Source of the DNA: Trachythela sp. YZ-2020
Taxonomy: Eukaryota; Cnidaria; Anthozoa; Malacalcyonacea; Clavulariidae
Length of the DNA: 64,000 bases
Reading direction: 5' to 3'
Assembly: GCA_016169945.1 (NCBI GenBank)
Contig: JADLSH010000256.1
Span: 248,001 to 312,000 of the forward strand
Positions 34,801-48,100 of this stretch are shown piece by piece (position 1 is the first letter of the stretch; every line of letters starts with the position of its first letter). The translations under genes were made by a program, and so were the position numbers. Under the pieces are notes generated by a model. It worked only from the letters and a program-made list of their open reading frames with translations. It made no database searches and was not told the DNA's origin.

Positions 34801-37164
34801 GTGACCATTCATAGGAAAACGTACTTTAAGTCATCTCACAAATTGCTTAAAACGTCGTTAAAATGCAGTTCAAGCTGCGTTCACGGGCGTTAGCAATGAG
34901 TTTAAACAAATATGAACTGAGTTTTTATATCGTTTACACGTCTGCCTCTTGCGTTTCCTGAGCGTGCATGTGTATGGTTAAAAGCGTTCACAATGAATCA
35001 TTCAGCGTTTGCGATGTGTTCATAAATTCTGCTTTGAAAGGTGTTTGATTCGCGTTCAGTATTTTTGAACGGGTTTTTTTATGTGTTTTTCGACCGTGCG
35101 TACATCGTTTATCGGGCGTTATTACTGCGTTGATAGCCCGTTAAAAGTCCAGACAATAGGAGTCGAAACGCCATGCTATTAAAAACATAAACTAATAAGT
35201 ACTTGACATTATTGACATTGGCAATTAACTTTTTTTGAGAGCAAGTCCTGATATCAACTATGACGATTAAACAGTTATTACAAACATATACGACAGCCAT
35301 ATACAGTACATATATGAAACCGTATTTGTTTGTCGCAATCGATTGAATAATATTGAACGCCAAACCATTTTCGCCGCGAGCTATGATTATAATTATGAGA
35401 GATTACGCGCAGCCTGTCAGTCTCATCAGAGTAAACTGGTGGTCATATTACATAATTGTTCGTTGGTATAGCACTTCGAGAGATGGCTGAGGAATTAGGA
35501 GTTGTATTGACAATCTTCGTTCGAAATATGTCTACTGACGTGCACAATTTAATAAAGGAGTGATTGTAGATTATTGGCTCGTTTGTATATTGGTTTACGC
35601 TCATAATCGCCCAAGAAATACTGGCTTCCAGCTGTGTCTCATTAACAGGTAAATGAGTTTGGTTTATTCACGAGGTTGGCCAGTTGAAAATATAAGAAAT
35701 GAAAATGATAGTATACAACATTTCACGCTATACTTGTGACGAGACATGCAAACCTAAACAAACTAATAGCAAGTGCTTTTCTGTTCTGTATCGTCTTGTA
35801 TTGGCAATTGTCGTGTTCAGTAGGGACCGCTTTGTCACTTAGTCCGAGTATATTAACATTAAGAGAGGACTTATTCATGTACATAAAAATATTTGCTACG
35901 GTTACAATACAATATGGGTATCATACTGAATTGGTTTAATTTTACAGTTTATACTTTGATTAGAAAGGTCCATATGACTTTCAGCAGCGAGATAATTACT
36001 TCCCTGCTCTTTGACAGAAAAATTGACAGCCGCTTATCTTATTATCCCAGATGATATAGAAATTAAAAGTAAATTTTGAATTTCTTAAATTATAGTAATA
36101 TGTCAAGTCGTCAAACAGTAATATGAACTTTAATACTTTACCCAGGAGCTGACTCTATGCCATGCATTTCGTTCTTTTAATAACCAAGCCCTCCATGTTT
36201 AATTCGTATTTATTCCATATTGCTGTCTCTTATTACAACTCTGTTTCGCTCCTTTAAGACCTCTACAGGTAATTAACTAGGCGAGAAATATATTCAATCT
36301 CCCAATATCGGTTTAGTCGCTGCAGTTGCATCGACGCATTTGTCAATTTTAGTAAATGACAGCTGCATGGATTGTCGAAATTATCGCGAATTCTTGGTTT
36401 TGTATATATGCGGACTGTAATCCAGATATATTTTAAGCGCTTGCATGCTGAACGCTTCTCATCTGGTTCATTGCATGTACATGGAATATCGTGCCAATAT
36501 TCAATAATGTTACCAAACACAATCATGCACAAACTGGGTATAAGGATGAAATTGAAAATACAAAATCATTACAAGACCTGTTTCATTATGTTATTGCTAT
36601 GCGAGATAGAAATATTTAAAAAATTTCTTCCAAAGACTGTTATGACATATTAACAACTTTTGACCTACAACAATCATACAACTAGATTTATAATTATGCT
36701 TGTCAATGCGGAAAGGAATTGCTATATATATAGTTACATAGACATGGAGGCATGTACAATGTTATTAAATAGGCTGTCTATGACATCTCAATTAATATCA
36801 TAATAGGCTTATATCAACGTGTTTTTAGGGCGTTCAGAGAGAGTTTACAGCTCGTTCAGGCAGTGTTTATTTAGCGTTACAAAACGTTCAGCAATCGTTC
36901 GTAGATATTCGAACGCAGTTCAAGCGGAGTTTCAAATTTTGAACGTATAGCGTCTGAACTGCGTTCGCCGCAACGTAAGCGGCCGTTTTATCAAAGCGTT
37001 CAAAACCATTCAGAATACACAACAAGAACGTTCGAACAGGGTTCAAACCCTAACGGCTGTGTGTTTGAACACAGTTTGAGCAGTGTTTAAACACAGTTCA
37101 ATTGGAGTTTTTTTTAGCATTTTAACCCAAAAACCTTAAAGTACGTTTTCCCGTCAAGGGTCAC
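34801..37164. mobile_element. Foldback element with motif-rich arms, in a satellite unit
   Basis: Ends are inverted copies GTGACC...GGAAAACGTACTTTAAG (34801 on; complement ending 37164), about 26 of 30 bases matching. Arms of about 250-330 bp are packed with GTTCA, TTGAAC, GAACG and GTTTA words at irregular 8-20 bp spacing. The middle (35110-36800) has no recognised gene. It splits a satellite copy whose halves align with intact copies; no clear target duplication was found. Confidence 0.7.
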
Positions 37165-38370
37165 AAAACGAGCAGATAAAAATATAACTCTTCGAAAAAT
37201 TTCACATGTCACAATTTTCTCCCTATTGATATATACTAAAAATTTTCGAATCGCAATTTATGCTTCCTTAAGTCTAAAATTAAACGACATATCTTGAAGA
37301 AACACATGCCTCGTTTTTATGTCGAGGGTTATTTTCACTAAGCCCATTTAAAAGGAGTTCAGACAGAATAAGACGAATGCTCCAACATTTTTGCATATTA
37401 AGCACAATAAATGCGGCAGCTGAAACTGTGTATGAAAAAAGCCAATATACTCAAAGTGCATGATCATATTAGGATATTCACCTACGAGATCGTTTAAAAT
37501 TTGATTGCAAGAATACATACTTTCACCAATTGTTCATGATTTTAAGTATATATCGATCTAAAAAATATGTCTTAAAATTCATATAGCGTATCTGTGATCG
37601 CGTATTCTATATTTTCACTGCAATACCAATTTGCGTTAAAAATGTATTAAAGTTTACATTCAAACATACAATTTATGGACATTTAAACTTACATTTAATT
37701 TTGAGCGTCCTTTTTAATGGCAAACAGTGTTATTGTTTTCGGTAGCACGGTTAACTTCACACAATTTATCCCAAATTAAACAAGTCTGAATTTTCCCTAC
37801 CTTAACTTCGCTGTATTGTTTCTTTTAAATTAAGTATAGGCGATATTATTACACACATATATTGGCCAGCTGCACTGCAGGAAATTCGAGTGAACGTTCT
37901 GCATTTGCTTGTATTCAAATCTATACTTTAACGCCTTCTTAAAAGAGAAAGTGCTGGATTAATTTTAATAAAATTTAAATAAATATCTAGCATTGTTTCA
38001 AAACACACTTAAAATATGCTTGGGAAGTTTTTACCGCCAACAGACGAACACAAACGCGCAGTTTTCGTGATTCAAGCAACATAAGATATGAGTCTGTCAT
38101 TTTAAAATTATTTTTATATTTTCCCAATAAATACTGAACAATATTGAAAAATGGCCATTTTACAAACGAGCAGATAAAAATATAACTCTTCGAAAAATTT
38201 CACCTGTCACAATTTTCTCCCTATTGATATATACTAAAAATTTTCGAATCGCAATTTATGCTTCCTATAAGTCTAAAATTAAACGACATATCTTGAAGAA
38301 ACACATGCCTCGTGGTTCTGTCGAGGGTTATTTTCACTAAGCCCATTTAAAATTAAAGGTGTTCAGACAG

Positions 38371-39095
38371 AATAAGAACATAGGTGCAATTTGTCTGCGC
38401 ATGCGCGAGATTTACAAAAACAAGCTCGCGGCAACAAAATAGACTAGATTAAAAGTCTCTTTGCAAGTGCTTTGAACTAAAATAGTAAAATTAATGACTA
38501 TTTTAGATATCGTTGTACATCACACTTTATTTTTTAATAAAATGCAGAATGTTAAGAATTTAGAATGGCCTTCAGTAACAGTGTAACTAAGTTGAGGTAA
38601 ATATGTGTTTAAATTTGACGGTTTTGCAATTTTTTATAAAAGGAAGCTTATACATCATTTTGGTGAGGTTTCTAGGAGCAATTTTTAGAAGCGTAGAGTA
38701 AAATTTACAAAAAAGTATGTTTTCTTATATTTCCGTTCTATAAACCTAACCAAAATTATATATAAATTATCTTATTATGTATTTCATGTTTTTGTAGTGT
38801 TTTATTAGTTGTAAAAATTTGCAAAACGGGCAAATTTAAACACATGTCTTGATTTTAATATGCTATTAAAGTATGATTATTGGCGTTATTTATTCGTGTT
38901 TAATTGCACTTAATGCGATTGATTAAGGACACTAAATGTGTCTTTTAACACCTTTAGTATGTTGTATTAAGTGTATTAACGACGTATTTAATACCGATAT
39001 ACTAAAGCTCGATTAAATGATACTAAGTGTGCACTTAATTTAGGTGTTTAAAGGCTCAAAAAATGACATTTATAATGACGAAATGCATGCAACAT
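38371..39095. other. No gene; motif-rich stretch near its end
   Basis: From about 38880 to 39060 words such as ATTAAGGACACTAA, TTAACACCTTTAG and TTAAGTGT recur in both orientations, like the stretch at 49930-50200. Otherwise AT-rich spacer. Confidence 0.45.
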
Positions 39096-39285
39096 TAGCC
39101 GAATTCATATTTGGGACGGGAAACTCGTCTGTGAAAACCCGTCTGAATATGAATTTAGGGACGGATTTAAGACGAGTTTCCCGTCTATATGGGATTCCCG
39201 TCTAACTTTCCCGTCCAAACGGGAAACTCGTCTGCCCCCGGATTCATATTAGACGAGTTTCCCGTCCCTAATATGAATTCGGCTA
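39096..39285. mobile_element. Palindromic MITE with GACGGGAAACTCGTC words
   Basis: Ends TAGCCGAATTCATAT and ATATGAATTCGGCTA; TA at each edge may be the target duplication. The inside is several copies of GACGGGAAACTCGTC and its complement. A second, more diverged member lies at 40808-41055. Confidence 0.78.
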
Positions 39286-40279
39286 TTAACTCACGAAATA
39301 TACACAGCAGTCAACAGGCGTTCATTTTGAAAATAATTTATTATAACATATACCTCATGTGTATATGTACAAAAATGAAGCTAAAATACATTTAACATGC
39401 AGTCGTTATTCTTTATATATAAATTAGTTCAATTGGTTATCATGCGCGAGCGAAACAATTGAGTTTAACTTTCATATTATACCATGACAATAAAAACGCA
39501 TTAATTTTAGTCAGCTGCAACCTAAAATGATCACGTTGTTTGATTGGCTTTCTAAGACAAAAGTGACTATGGTGTACATGTGTGTACCTCTTCTTTAGAA
39601 AATCTATTTTCATGAGTGTTGTGTTTCATTGTTATAATCAACGAATCACAAAACCTGTTCACACAGGTTCGTTGCGACCCTTTGCGCTGTCAAAATGGTG
39701 CCGTCAAAAGTAAAATGCCTCTACTTGGTCTTGGATTTGATGGGATTTAATTAAGAGCGGGACTTTTTACGACAAGGTCGAGTATATATATTTGGTCTTT
39801 TCCAAATATAAAATAGGCATGCACTGTTGAAAACTTAAAGCTCGTTTGATTACTATAATTATATCAAGAGTGAATTGTTTCTAAACTCTCAATATATATT
39901 AAGCGCAAATAAGCCTGCAATTCAGTATTTACCAGAAATTGTGTTACTAATTTACGTATACAACTAAATGCACTAACATTGTCCTGGACAAAGCCAAAGG
40001 TAAAAGCCATTGCTAAAACTGAACGTTCAAATTTCCAAGCGAATAATACAATTTTCTTAAATCTTTTAGCTCCTAACTGTAAGCTTTCCCATGCATTTAA
40101 ATTAAATGAATTTGTAGGCATGAATAGTATACTTTTCGCACTTGGCTTAATTTTAATGCATTTAGCTGCCAATAGAACATGGAGAACACAATTATTAAAA
40201 CATCGCTGAAAAATGAATAAAGTGTGAGAATATAGAAGCCGATCAGTAATTAAGTATTCTAGAGTAAACCGTTCAGAAT
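39286..40279. other. No firm gene
   Basis: A 141-codon minus ORF (39864-40289) overlaps a 76-codon plus ORF. It abuts the pseudogene exon at 40280 and could be 3' UTR of that gene. No domain is seen. Confidence 0.35.
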
Positions 40280-40807
40280 TATTATTCACCGAGAGACGTT
40301 TAGATCCACTGCGTCATTATCTGGCGTTCCCACTATAGGATCTGTGGAAACATTTGCGACTTGCGCTGGTGGATTTTCAACAGTACATGCCCAATCTCAA
40401 CAGTTAGGTGGTTTTGGCTTAGTCGATGGTTCTCCTTGCTCCCTTGGGACCATAATCCTTTTTGATAGTCCAGGCAACGATTCCAGATGACTCTTATCGA
40501 GCTTTTTCTTTGCCCGTCTTAATTATCTGCTTTCCCACGGAGCTTTCGAATATCATAATATTTAACCCTACGGGTTTCTTCGTCCATCTCGCTTTCGTCT
40601 GAAGACATGTACTCCATCCTGAGGACATCCGCAATCTTCGCAACTTTCTCCTGGCTCCAGTTAACTTTGTTCACATACTTCAATCTTTTAGCTTCTTGCC
40701 AGTTTCTAAAACATACAGACAATATTGGCATAATTAGCGTTTTTATCCATCATCTGCCAACAAACTTTGAAACTTATTGCTACAATATATTATACATGGT
40801 ATACAAT

Positions 40808-41055
40808 AGCCGAATTCATATTAGAGATGGGAAACTCGTCTCAGATGGATACATTTTCCATGTGAATTTAAGACGAGTTTCTCGTCTGAGACGAGTTTCC
40901 CGTCTAACTTTGGCGAACTTACCCGTCTGTTTAGACTGGAAAGTTAGAAGGATAAGTTTAGACGGGAAACTCGTCTGTTACTGAATTCATATTAGACGAG
41001 TTTCCGTCTAAGACGTGTTTTCTGTCTGAGACAAGTTTCCCTGCTCTAATATGCA
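40808..41055. mobile_element. Second MITE of the GACGGGAAACTCGTC type
   Basis: The left end TAGCCGAATTCATATTAGAG matches the element at 39096; the right end (CTCTAATATGCATT) has drifted. Internal GACGAGTTTCCCGTC words in both orientations. It lies in the intron before exon 5 of the decayed minus-strand gene. Confidence 0.7.
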
Positions 41056-41948
41056 TTGGGATAAAATGTACAAGATTTTCTAACATTAACACAACAGGAC
41101 AATTAAGTGTTCTTAATTAATCGCTCTCACAATCGAATAGTACCCAATCAAAATAACGGCGGGTTGTTGTAGCTTCGAATCTATTTCAGATGAAACATTG
41201 AAATATAATAAAGGGATGTTGCAATTTTAAAATTAGAAAACCATGTTGCGACAAACAGGCATCTTCGTTAGCGCCAATGCATGCAATAATTCGATTGTTA
41301 TGGTGAATAACGTTTTTCTTAATGAAACATAGTATTGTCAAAATGAGCGAGAGAGGAAAATGATACAGTGTGTAGCGTTATAAACTAAATAACACAAATC
41401 ATCCTTTCTGCTTCTCCTCCTGCACGTACGAACATGCCCTTCTTCTTGTCCACTGGCAACTCCTTTCTCCCTCGCCTTACACGACTTGTGGTATCTCTTG
41501 AATGCTTCTAAAAACAAAACAAAACATTAAACGTAACTATGACTTTCCGAGTTTAGTTTTTTTCTTGGCATAAAATGCCGGAAAATTTTATACCTGTGTC
41601 CTGTCTGCATATAGAATGGCCGTGTATCGTTAATCCAACATCGAGCAAAAGGTCTGGAACTAGCAACAGAGTAGAAATTCAAGTCGTTATAATCGCTTTT
41701 TTTCTTTCGTGAAACTGGTTGACATTTTGTAATGATGTTAGATGAAAGCAAATGCCACGGCAACTTTGAAAGCAAAACAATTTAAACTAATTTCGCCTGA
41801 TAATAAGTATAGCTTTAACCTACTTGACAACTTGTCCCAGTCCTTTTCATTGCTATCAGATCACTGGAAGTATTTGCATTTTCATCTCATTGTTTTACAT
41901 GAAATGCTGACACTCCCGGTTTATTCTGTCGTGAGCAGTGCCAATTAA

Positions 41949-42593
41949 GGTTACATCACATGAAAAGTGCGTTTTGGTAGATTAGACATTGCGCAAGGAA
42001 TATAGGTGTAATTTTACCAAATGTTCAGTGGGAAAAGCCAGAAAAATGCTGATTTCGAAAAACTTAGTTTGACAGGTGTTTAAGTAAAACCGTTCAGGTT
42101 TTGTCTGATTAAACAGAATGAAAAACAAGAAAATAAGTTTACAGTTTGTCCCATATTTCATCTTTATATCGCCATTTAAATCTTCATAAGTAGGGTAAAA
42201 AAATTGTGTGCGGAACTTTTCTCTACTTTAATGGTTTATTAGTTTATAGTGATTTTAATTGATCTTCTCATGATATTTCACGAAGCCATACAACAACACG
42301 ACATCACAAAATAACCACTAATGAGAAAATTTCGCACACGTCAAATTGCGATATCCAGACAAACTTTGGGGTAAACTGTAAACCTATTTTCTTGTTTTGG
42401 AGGAGTAGGCCTATATATAGTTTTGTTTAGTCAGACAAAACTTGAAAGTTTTTGGGTGAACACACATCAAACCAAGTACTTCGAAATCAACATTTTTCTA
42501 GCTTTTTTCACAAAATATTTGGTAAAATTAAACCTAACATTCGTTGCGCAATGTCCAATCTACCAAAACGCATGTTTATCATGTGATGTAACC
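41949..42593. mobile_element. TTAA-flanked foldback element, 645 bp
   Basis: Ends GGTTACATCACATG and CATGTGATGTAACC, with TTAA on both sides (41945-41948, 42594-42597). Arms extend with drift for about 300 bp, sharing GCGTTTTGGTAGATT and ACATTGCGCAA. No ORF of note. It is likely a non-autonomous DNA element. Confidence 0.8.
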
Positions 42594-43493
42594 TTAAGTA
42601 GGACACTACTATAAGCCAGAAAAAAGCGTAACGAAACACCTAAATATTGCGAATGACGTCTGAATTAGAATAGAACTAGACTAAATTATGCCAACGGCAG
42701 ACCGTTTCCTTACACTCTTATTTTATTATTTCGACCTTCGGTTCTTCGAGTTTCAATAACAATCTGAGGTTTGACACTGTGATCAATTTGTTAGCCCTAT
42801 AAAGTGTAAAGTTACTAAAGCATGCAAAAAATATAACCGGTATAAGAGGATTAATTGTCAAAGATTGGAATGAAGCTTCGTTCCTCTGATTTTTTCACTG
42901 CTTCGTGGTTTCGTGCAGGGTAGACGCGCGCCCGTACCAGTCATACATTGCTCGCATTTCAGCTTTTCTCGATATTTAATTGTATATTGATTGTAATATT
43001 GAATTATAAAAATATTTTCAAAAATTTGCCGAGCCTGCAAAGAAGGCAGCAGGGTAAACAAATCAGTATCACAAATTTTTAGCGTTGATAAAACAGGCTA
43101 ATATACCTTTTAAAACAACAGGTGACCATGGACAATTTTCCTGTCCACCAAATTCATGGTGCAATTCTTGCACTAATCTTCTAAACAGTAGAGCATTTTG
43201 CTGAGACTCTGGGCTACAGTAAATGGAGAATGAAATATGAAATAAGCACTTGTAGCAAATACACGTACTATCCAACTGCATTGCTTGGTTATTCTAGATC
43301 TGCTTATGTTACAGTAACTTTTTTTAATTCATGAATACAGAGCAAATATAAAATCACAACCATGCAATAAAAAAGAGGACCTGAAAACACTTCATGACAG
43401 ATTTATCAGATTTACTGTAAGGTTTTATAATAATTTTATCAGGTAATTGACATTAGCTGCATCAATGCTTTCCACACCCGGACGCTTCTACTA

Positions 43494-43535
43494 ACCATTT
43501 CAGGCTTATGTGGATTCTCCTAAGCCTGAAATGGT
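43494..43535. repeat. Perfect 15-bp hairpin
   Basis: ACCATTTCAGGCTTA (43494-43508) and its exact complement (43521-43535), with a 12-nt loop. It lies just before a sequence that on minus reads CCTGACGAAAGGCC, then GCTTGAAAGCCC (about 43587-43550), resembling a decayed Penelope-type 3' end. Confidence 0.6.
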
Positions 43536-44703
43536 ATTGTAAAGAGAAACTTCTTGGGCTTTCAAGCAAAGGCCTTTCGTCAGGATGATAGGCGGATATA
43601 CTGGGGGGGGGGTGCGCTCCCACAAAAAAGCCAGAATCAACGAGTTCATACTGACATTTTCACGATATATGGCATTTTTATATAATTTTCGCTGGTGGCG
43701 GAAGGGTGCACCCCCAGGAAAAATCTGCACCCCTCTGTCAGATGAGCCTGCAGGATCTACTCCTGGTCAGGATCCAGTTTGTGCAAAGGACCTTTATCGA
43801 ACATACAGAGTAGAGAAGCTTTTCATTACTCTTTCAAGCAGATGAGCAAATCCACACCAAGTTGTGACTTGGACTCTGGCGATCACTATCTATTGAAGAC
43901 CACAAATATTTTTATTACATACAAAGTTGTACCTTTCGTTTAATCGGAAGTACAAATCTTCATCTGCACTTTTGAGGGCCTTGATTTTTCTTCGGACATT
44001 ATTCTAATAAATGAACAGTAAAGCAATAAATATATTTGTGTTTTCCATTCCACCAAAGTATCACAAATTATTAAGATTGTATCCGATTAAGCTAACAGAA
44101 TTGGAATTGACTCCTACATTATGGTACCAATAAATTGTTAAATGTAAAAATGTAAAAATGCATAGCCATCTTATACATAACATGATTATTTACCAATTCA
44201 AATCATATGGACTATATATACTGTACAGTATATAAAATTGATTTTGAAAATGATTCCAATTTTGGCGCCAATATTTCAAATTAACAGTATTTATAACGGT
44301 CAAATAGACAAAGCATGTAAATGATATATACGAAGCATTGTTTGATGTATTCTCGAAATGATACCTGTATAAACACATAAATATATACACTGTTAAACGT
44401 TTTACTTACACTGCACGCAAGCCTTGGGCACTTTCTGTATATTTTGCCCGGTTTGTCTGACTCGTCTCCCAGTATTTGTTCGGCCCGTGATATCGATCTT
44501 CTCGTTAATATTCTTTAACGCGTCTCATTCCTGGTCACAGTATTGGCCATTTGTTCTCTGAGGAGCCTGTTTTCCTCTTCGACATTTTGCAATAGCAAAA
44601 CATACTGGTCATTTTGATATTTCAGCTTGTTAGTGTTAGTACTGTGACTGTGAGAGCTATAAAGCGTCGTAAAAGGACTTCGAACCTCGATACGGTAGTT
44701 CAA

Positions 44704-45169
44704 AACATCTGCAGTTTATAACTGAGCGCCATATAATCCGATCACAAGTCATTCTATTGGTTGTAGAATATTTTCATAGTAGGAATCTTTCGTTGTATCA
44801 TGTTTCTTATGTACACTAGGGAGGTCACACACATGTAAATCAAATCCCATTTGCCCCAAAAGCAGTGAGTAAAGTACATATTTGGCTTTTTAACGTATAC
44901 TAACTAATTGGAAAATTGATTCCGTGCATAGTTCTTCTGCAACGATGAACAGCCATTGTTTACATCGATCAGTCGTTCAAACAGACTGTCAGACACAGCC
45001 TACGGGGGACAGTTACCCGACCGGGGGCTGTTTAAAAAAGCGCGCGCGCGCGCGGGAAGCATAATATCATATTCACTGTTGTGCATAGCACGAACGACAG
45101 TTTGATACGCGCAAAGACGCAAAATTCTATAAAGATTTTGGTGGTATACCTTGCGTAAAGCCGGTTGAA
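44704..45169. promoter_or_regulatory. Intergenic region between head-to-head genes
   Basis: 466 bp separate the start of the decayed minus-strand gene from the kinase start. It includes a CG run (45041-45054) in an otherwise AT-rich setting. It could be a shared promoter; no defined factor site was identified. Confidence 0.35.
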
Positions 45170-48100
45170 ATGGCACATTTTAACCAGGCATCCCACACAG
45201 CGAGTGACGCACTTGCTACTAGTGGAATGCGCAGTCGTCTGGACGCTATAGCCCCAGTGCCAACAAAGGCTGCGCAGAATATTTGTTTACCTGCCAAGCA
45301 ACGACGTCTTTCAAGACCAAATAACGCGGAAGAACTGCGTCTTAAACGCCGCAGACGTAATAAAAAGTTGCGAGAAAAAAGTCGCAAAGAGTCTAGAAGT
45401 GCCAAACAAAGGCGAATAAAGGAGAAAATAAGGAATCAGATCGAGAACGAGCTCAAAGCCACAACCCGTGCAGCAGCATCTCAACTACGGTCCAGGGCAA
45501 ACTATTGTTGGAGAAAGTGGAAAGATCCTTGCGTACGAATAGCTGTGTGTAAGTATCTATAGGAATTGTATATATTGGTTACTATACAAAGTCAGTTGGG
45601 CGGTCTGAAGGTGGATGGCCTTCATGTTTAACACTGTTTTTACAGTATAAATTGTTAGCAAATAATTACTTTGTACTTTAATTTAATACAAGCTTTTAAT
45701 ACTATATAATGCATATTATAAACCAGGAGCGATGAGATAGCTGAAGCCATCACATATTACTCTAAAAGTACAGAAACGTTTGTAAGATTTGGTGATAATT
45801 TCCCCCCCAAAATGCCCCTGATTTGCCTGCCTACTATCAGCCCCTCCCCCCCTCTGGCTTAGCATTTATAGGCTATTTTACCCCTGGGTATATTTGGTAT
45901 ATATATTATAATTACCTGAAAAATATTTATTTCTTTTGTATTGAAATGCTATGATTGAATGGTCCAAGAATGACCCATCAGACACCAGGGGGCCATTATG
46001 GGGTGATGCCCCCACAATAATTTCTCAAATCCTTTATGATACCTGACTCACTTTGTAACAAAGCTGTATTAATGCTTTTACAATGCCTTGATAGGTTACA
46101 ATTTAGGCAGATTTGCATGGTATTTAAGCAAAAAGGTTTAGGACAGCTAGATGTTTGCAGCATCAAGATGGTGGTTATATGTTTGCAACCTAAGTTCGCA
46201 CCCCCAATATTTCACAAAGTGTCCACCCCCAATATTTCACGAAGTGTCCAATACTGCCCTTTACTCTGTCACATACAGTGCACTCACGATCCTGGTGTAT
46301 CTGGGCGCATTGCCAGCTATGATGGGCAGAATGGCCCATTATAAGAGACATTATGGCAGATAGTTTTCTTAACCAATTAACTGGCAGTACTCAACCAGTG
46401 ACGACTATAATTGTCTGGCGTTAGACAAAATAAAGTACTGCAGTAGTTCGCATCTGGGTGCATTGCTAGCTAATGGGTTTATAATTATAATTCCTTTTTA
46501 ATTTAAGGATATTGTTTAATTTAGTTTGTAATTAGTGGTAATAATTATAACTGTTTTTATATTTTGTAGATCTGCTTTCCATGAAATTGAGCTGGCTAAT
46601 TTAAAGGAATTTTCAGAAAATAAAGGTGACAACAAAATCGGAGAAGGAACATTTGGTATCTGCGCGAAAAAATATTACCGAGGGTTTGTGGTTGCTGTGA
46701 AGCAGTTTAAAGGCAAAACTAGCAGAGCTGATGTCGAGCAAGAAGCCATGATGATCAACTCATTTGATCACCAATGTATGAAAATGTTTATAATTTGATA
46801 ATATTGAGTTTTAATATATTACTATATATCATATGATGGAATTCTTATTGCGTAGTAATACATTGCACAGCTTGAAAGCTCATCAGTATGAATTAGTAAT
46901 TGGACATGGTACATTAGTTAAATGTGCATAGAGAGAACTTTAATTAAGGCACAATGATTTTACACTTTGATGTATTAGACATGTTTGACATTTTTATGTT
47001 AGACAGCCTAGAGTAAAATAACAAAGCAGGGTGCACCGGGGTGCGTTGTGCCTTAATGGGTTATGGTGGTCCCCGGATCTGCTCTTCAGATCGATACATC
47101 TAGCGTCATTTTGTGATATATAGTTTTCACCTATGTCTATTTATTTTACTATATACAGGGTTCTCCACAGTAATGTGAGCAGGGCAGGTAAAAGAGGTGT
47201 CTGAACAGTATCTGGGGTATTATCCCTCGGAAAATTTTGAAATCTGAAGTCTCTGAAATGCCATATTCAGGATTTTGAGGGAAGATTTAAGCTTTCATAG
47301 ATTTCAAAATATATCAACAATAAAATGTCATATCAATTATAAATAATAATAATTGATAATAATTATCAATTCTTATCAAGGGGCTACGGTGGCGAAGTGG
47401 TTAGCGCACTTGCCTTTCACCTCTAAGGTCGCGGATTCAAGTCCCAGTGAGAACTTTCTCAATGCGACTCGAACCCAGTCCTCAAGTGAAAAGAGTAAAG
47501 TCAATGCTCTGCCGAAAGTCGTGGGTTTTCTCCGGGTACTCTGGTTTCCTCCCACAGGGAAAGTTGACAGGGTGGGTTAGGTAATAGGATCCACAGTAAT
47601 TGGCTTGTGCTGTTTTGGTGACCCTGCCCTAGTTGGCGAAGCTAAATAAAATAAAATAAAACACAACACTGTTTTACACAAAACTGTGCTTACAACAAAA
47701 AGCTATTACACAAACTCTAGGAGTCTCTAAGCGGTAATCAATAGTTGTGGAAACGTAAATTGTACCGGTTACCACCAGATAAGTAGAATCCTGTGTATAC
47801 ATTCTTGCGCAGTCTCACTGTTAGTCTATGGTGAGAAAAGATTAACCCATGAGCTGTCAATACGCCCAGAGATAAATATCATCTGGCATTGGACACAGTT
47901 AAATGCTAAAGTAGAGCACATTGCCAGCTAATGGTTAATCATGTTTTTTGTTTTCTTGCCATAGACTAACAGTTTATGTACTGTACATCATTATCAATAG
48001 TCTATATAGATGAAGTAGGGTATATTGCCCTTTTTCAAAGACATTTTATAAACCTATGTAAGGTAAGTCATCTAAAAAAGATGGCCTTTAATGGGGCGGG

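Larger units (their letters stand above)
27592..38370. repeat. Tandem array of a unit of about 0.98-1.0 kb, interrupted twice
   Basis: The marker word TTAAACGACA starts at 32941, 33924, 37280 and 38279. Spacings are 983, 992 (after removing the 2364-bp insertion) and 999 bp. A diverged partial copy lies at 27592-27985, left of the ISL2EU-like element, and a truncated one ends at about 38370. Copies share CTGCACTGCAGG...GAGTGAACGTTCTGCA, AACAGACGAACACAA and ATGTCGAGGGTTATTTTCAC. No ORF is conserved. It behaves as a satellite or a local tandem duplication. Confidence 0.85.
40280..44703 (-). pseudogene. Decayed multi-exon gene of unknown function
   Basis: Several minus-strand segments look like exons. 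(1) 44703-44410: coiled-coil start (LLLQNVEEENRLLREQMA), a one-base frame break near 44520, then ITGRTNTGRRVRQTG and a GTAAGT donor. (2) 43213-43107: after ATTTACTGTAG; NALLFRRLVQELHHEFGG; donor GTATAT. (3) 41714-41594: FARCWINDTRPFYMQTGH; donor CAG/GTATAA. (4) from 41507: after TTTTTAG; AFKRYHKSCKAREKG. (5) from 40705: after GTTTTAG; SQEKVAKIADVLRMEYMSS and an acidic stretch; then a frame change near 40530 and a TGA near 40402 before DWACTVENPP. Exon phases do not all agree, so exons are missing or damaged. I do not recognise a named family; the style resembles taxon-specific genes of cnidarians. Confidence 0.45.

Noticed and set aside
39864..40289. 141-codon minus ORF as a gene
   Set aside because: Overlaps another ORF on plus, no motif; may be 3' UTR of the decayed gene.
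45041..45054. CpG-island promoter
   Set aside because: Only a 14-bp CG run; too short to claim an island, mentioned only as part of the intergenic region.
46036..46344. 102-codon ORF in the first kinase intron
   Set aside because: Contains a short tandem nucleotide repeat and no domain; it sits in the intron between exon 1 and exon 2.
47381..47460. Functional tRNA gene
   Set aside because: Box A and B words are present but the arms do not fold well and it continues into a SINE body with an A-rich tail.
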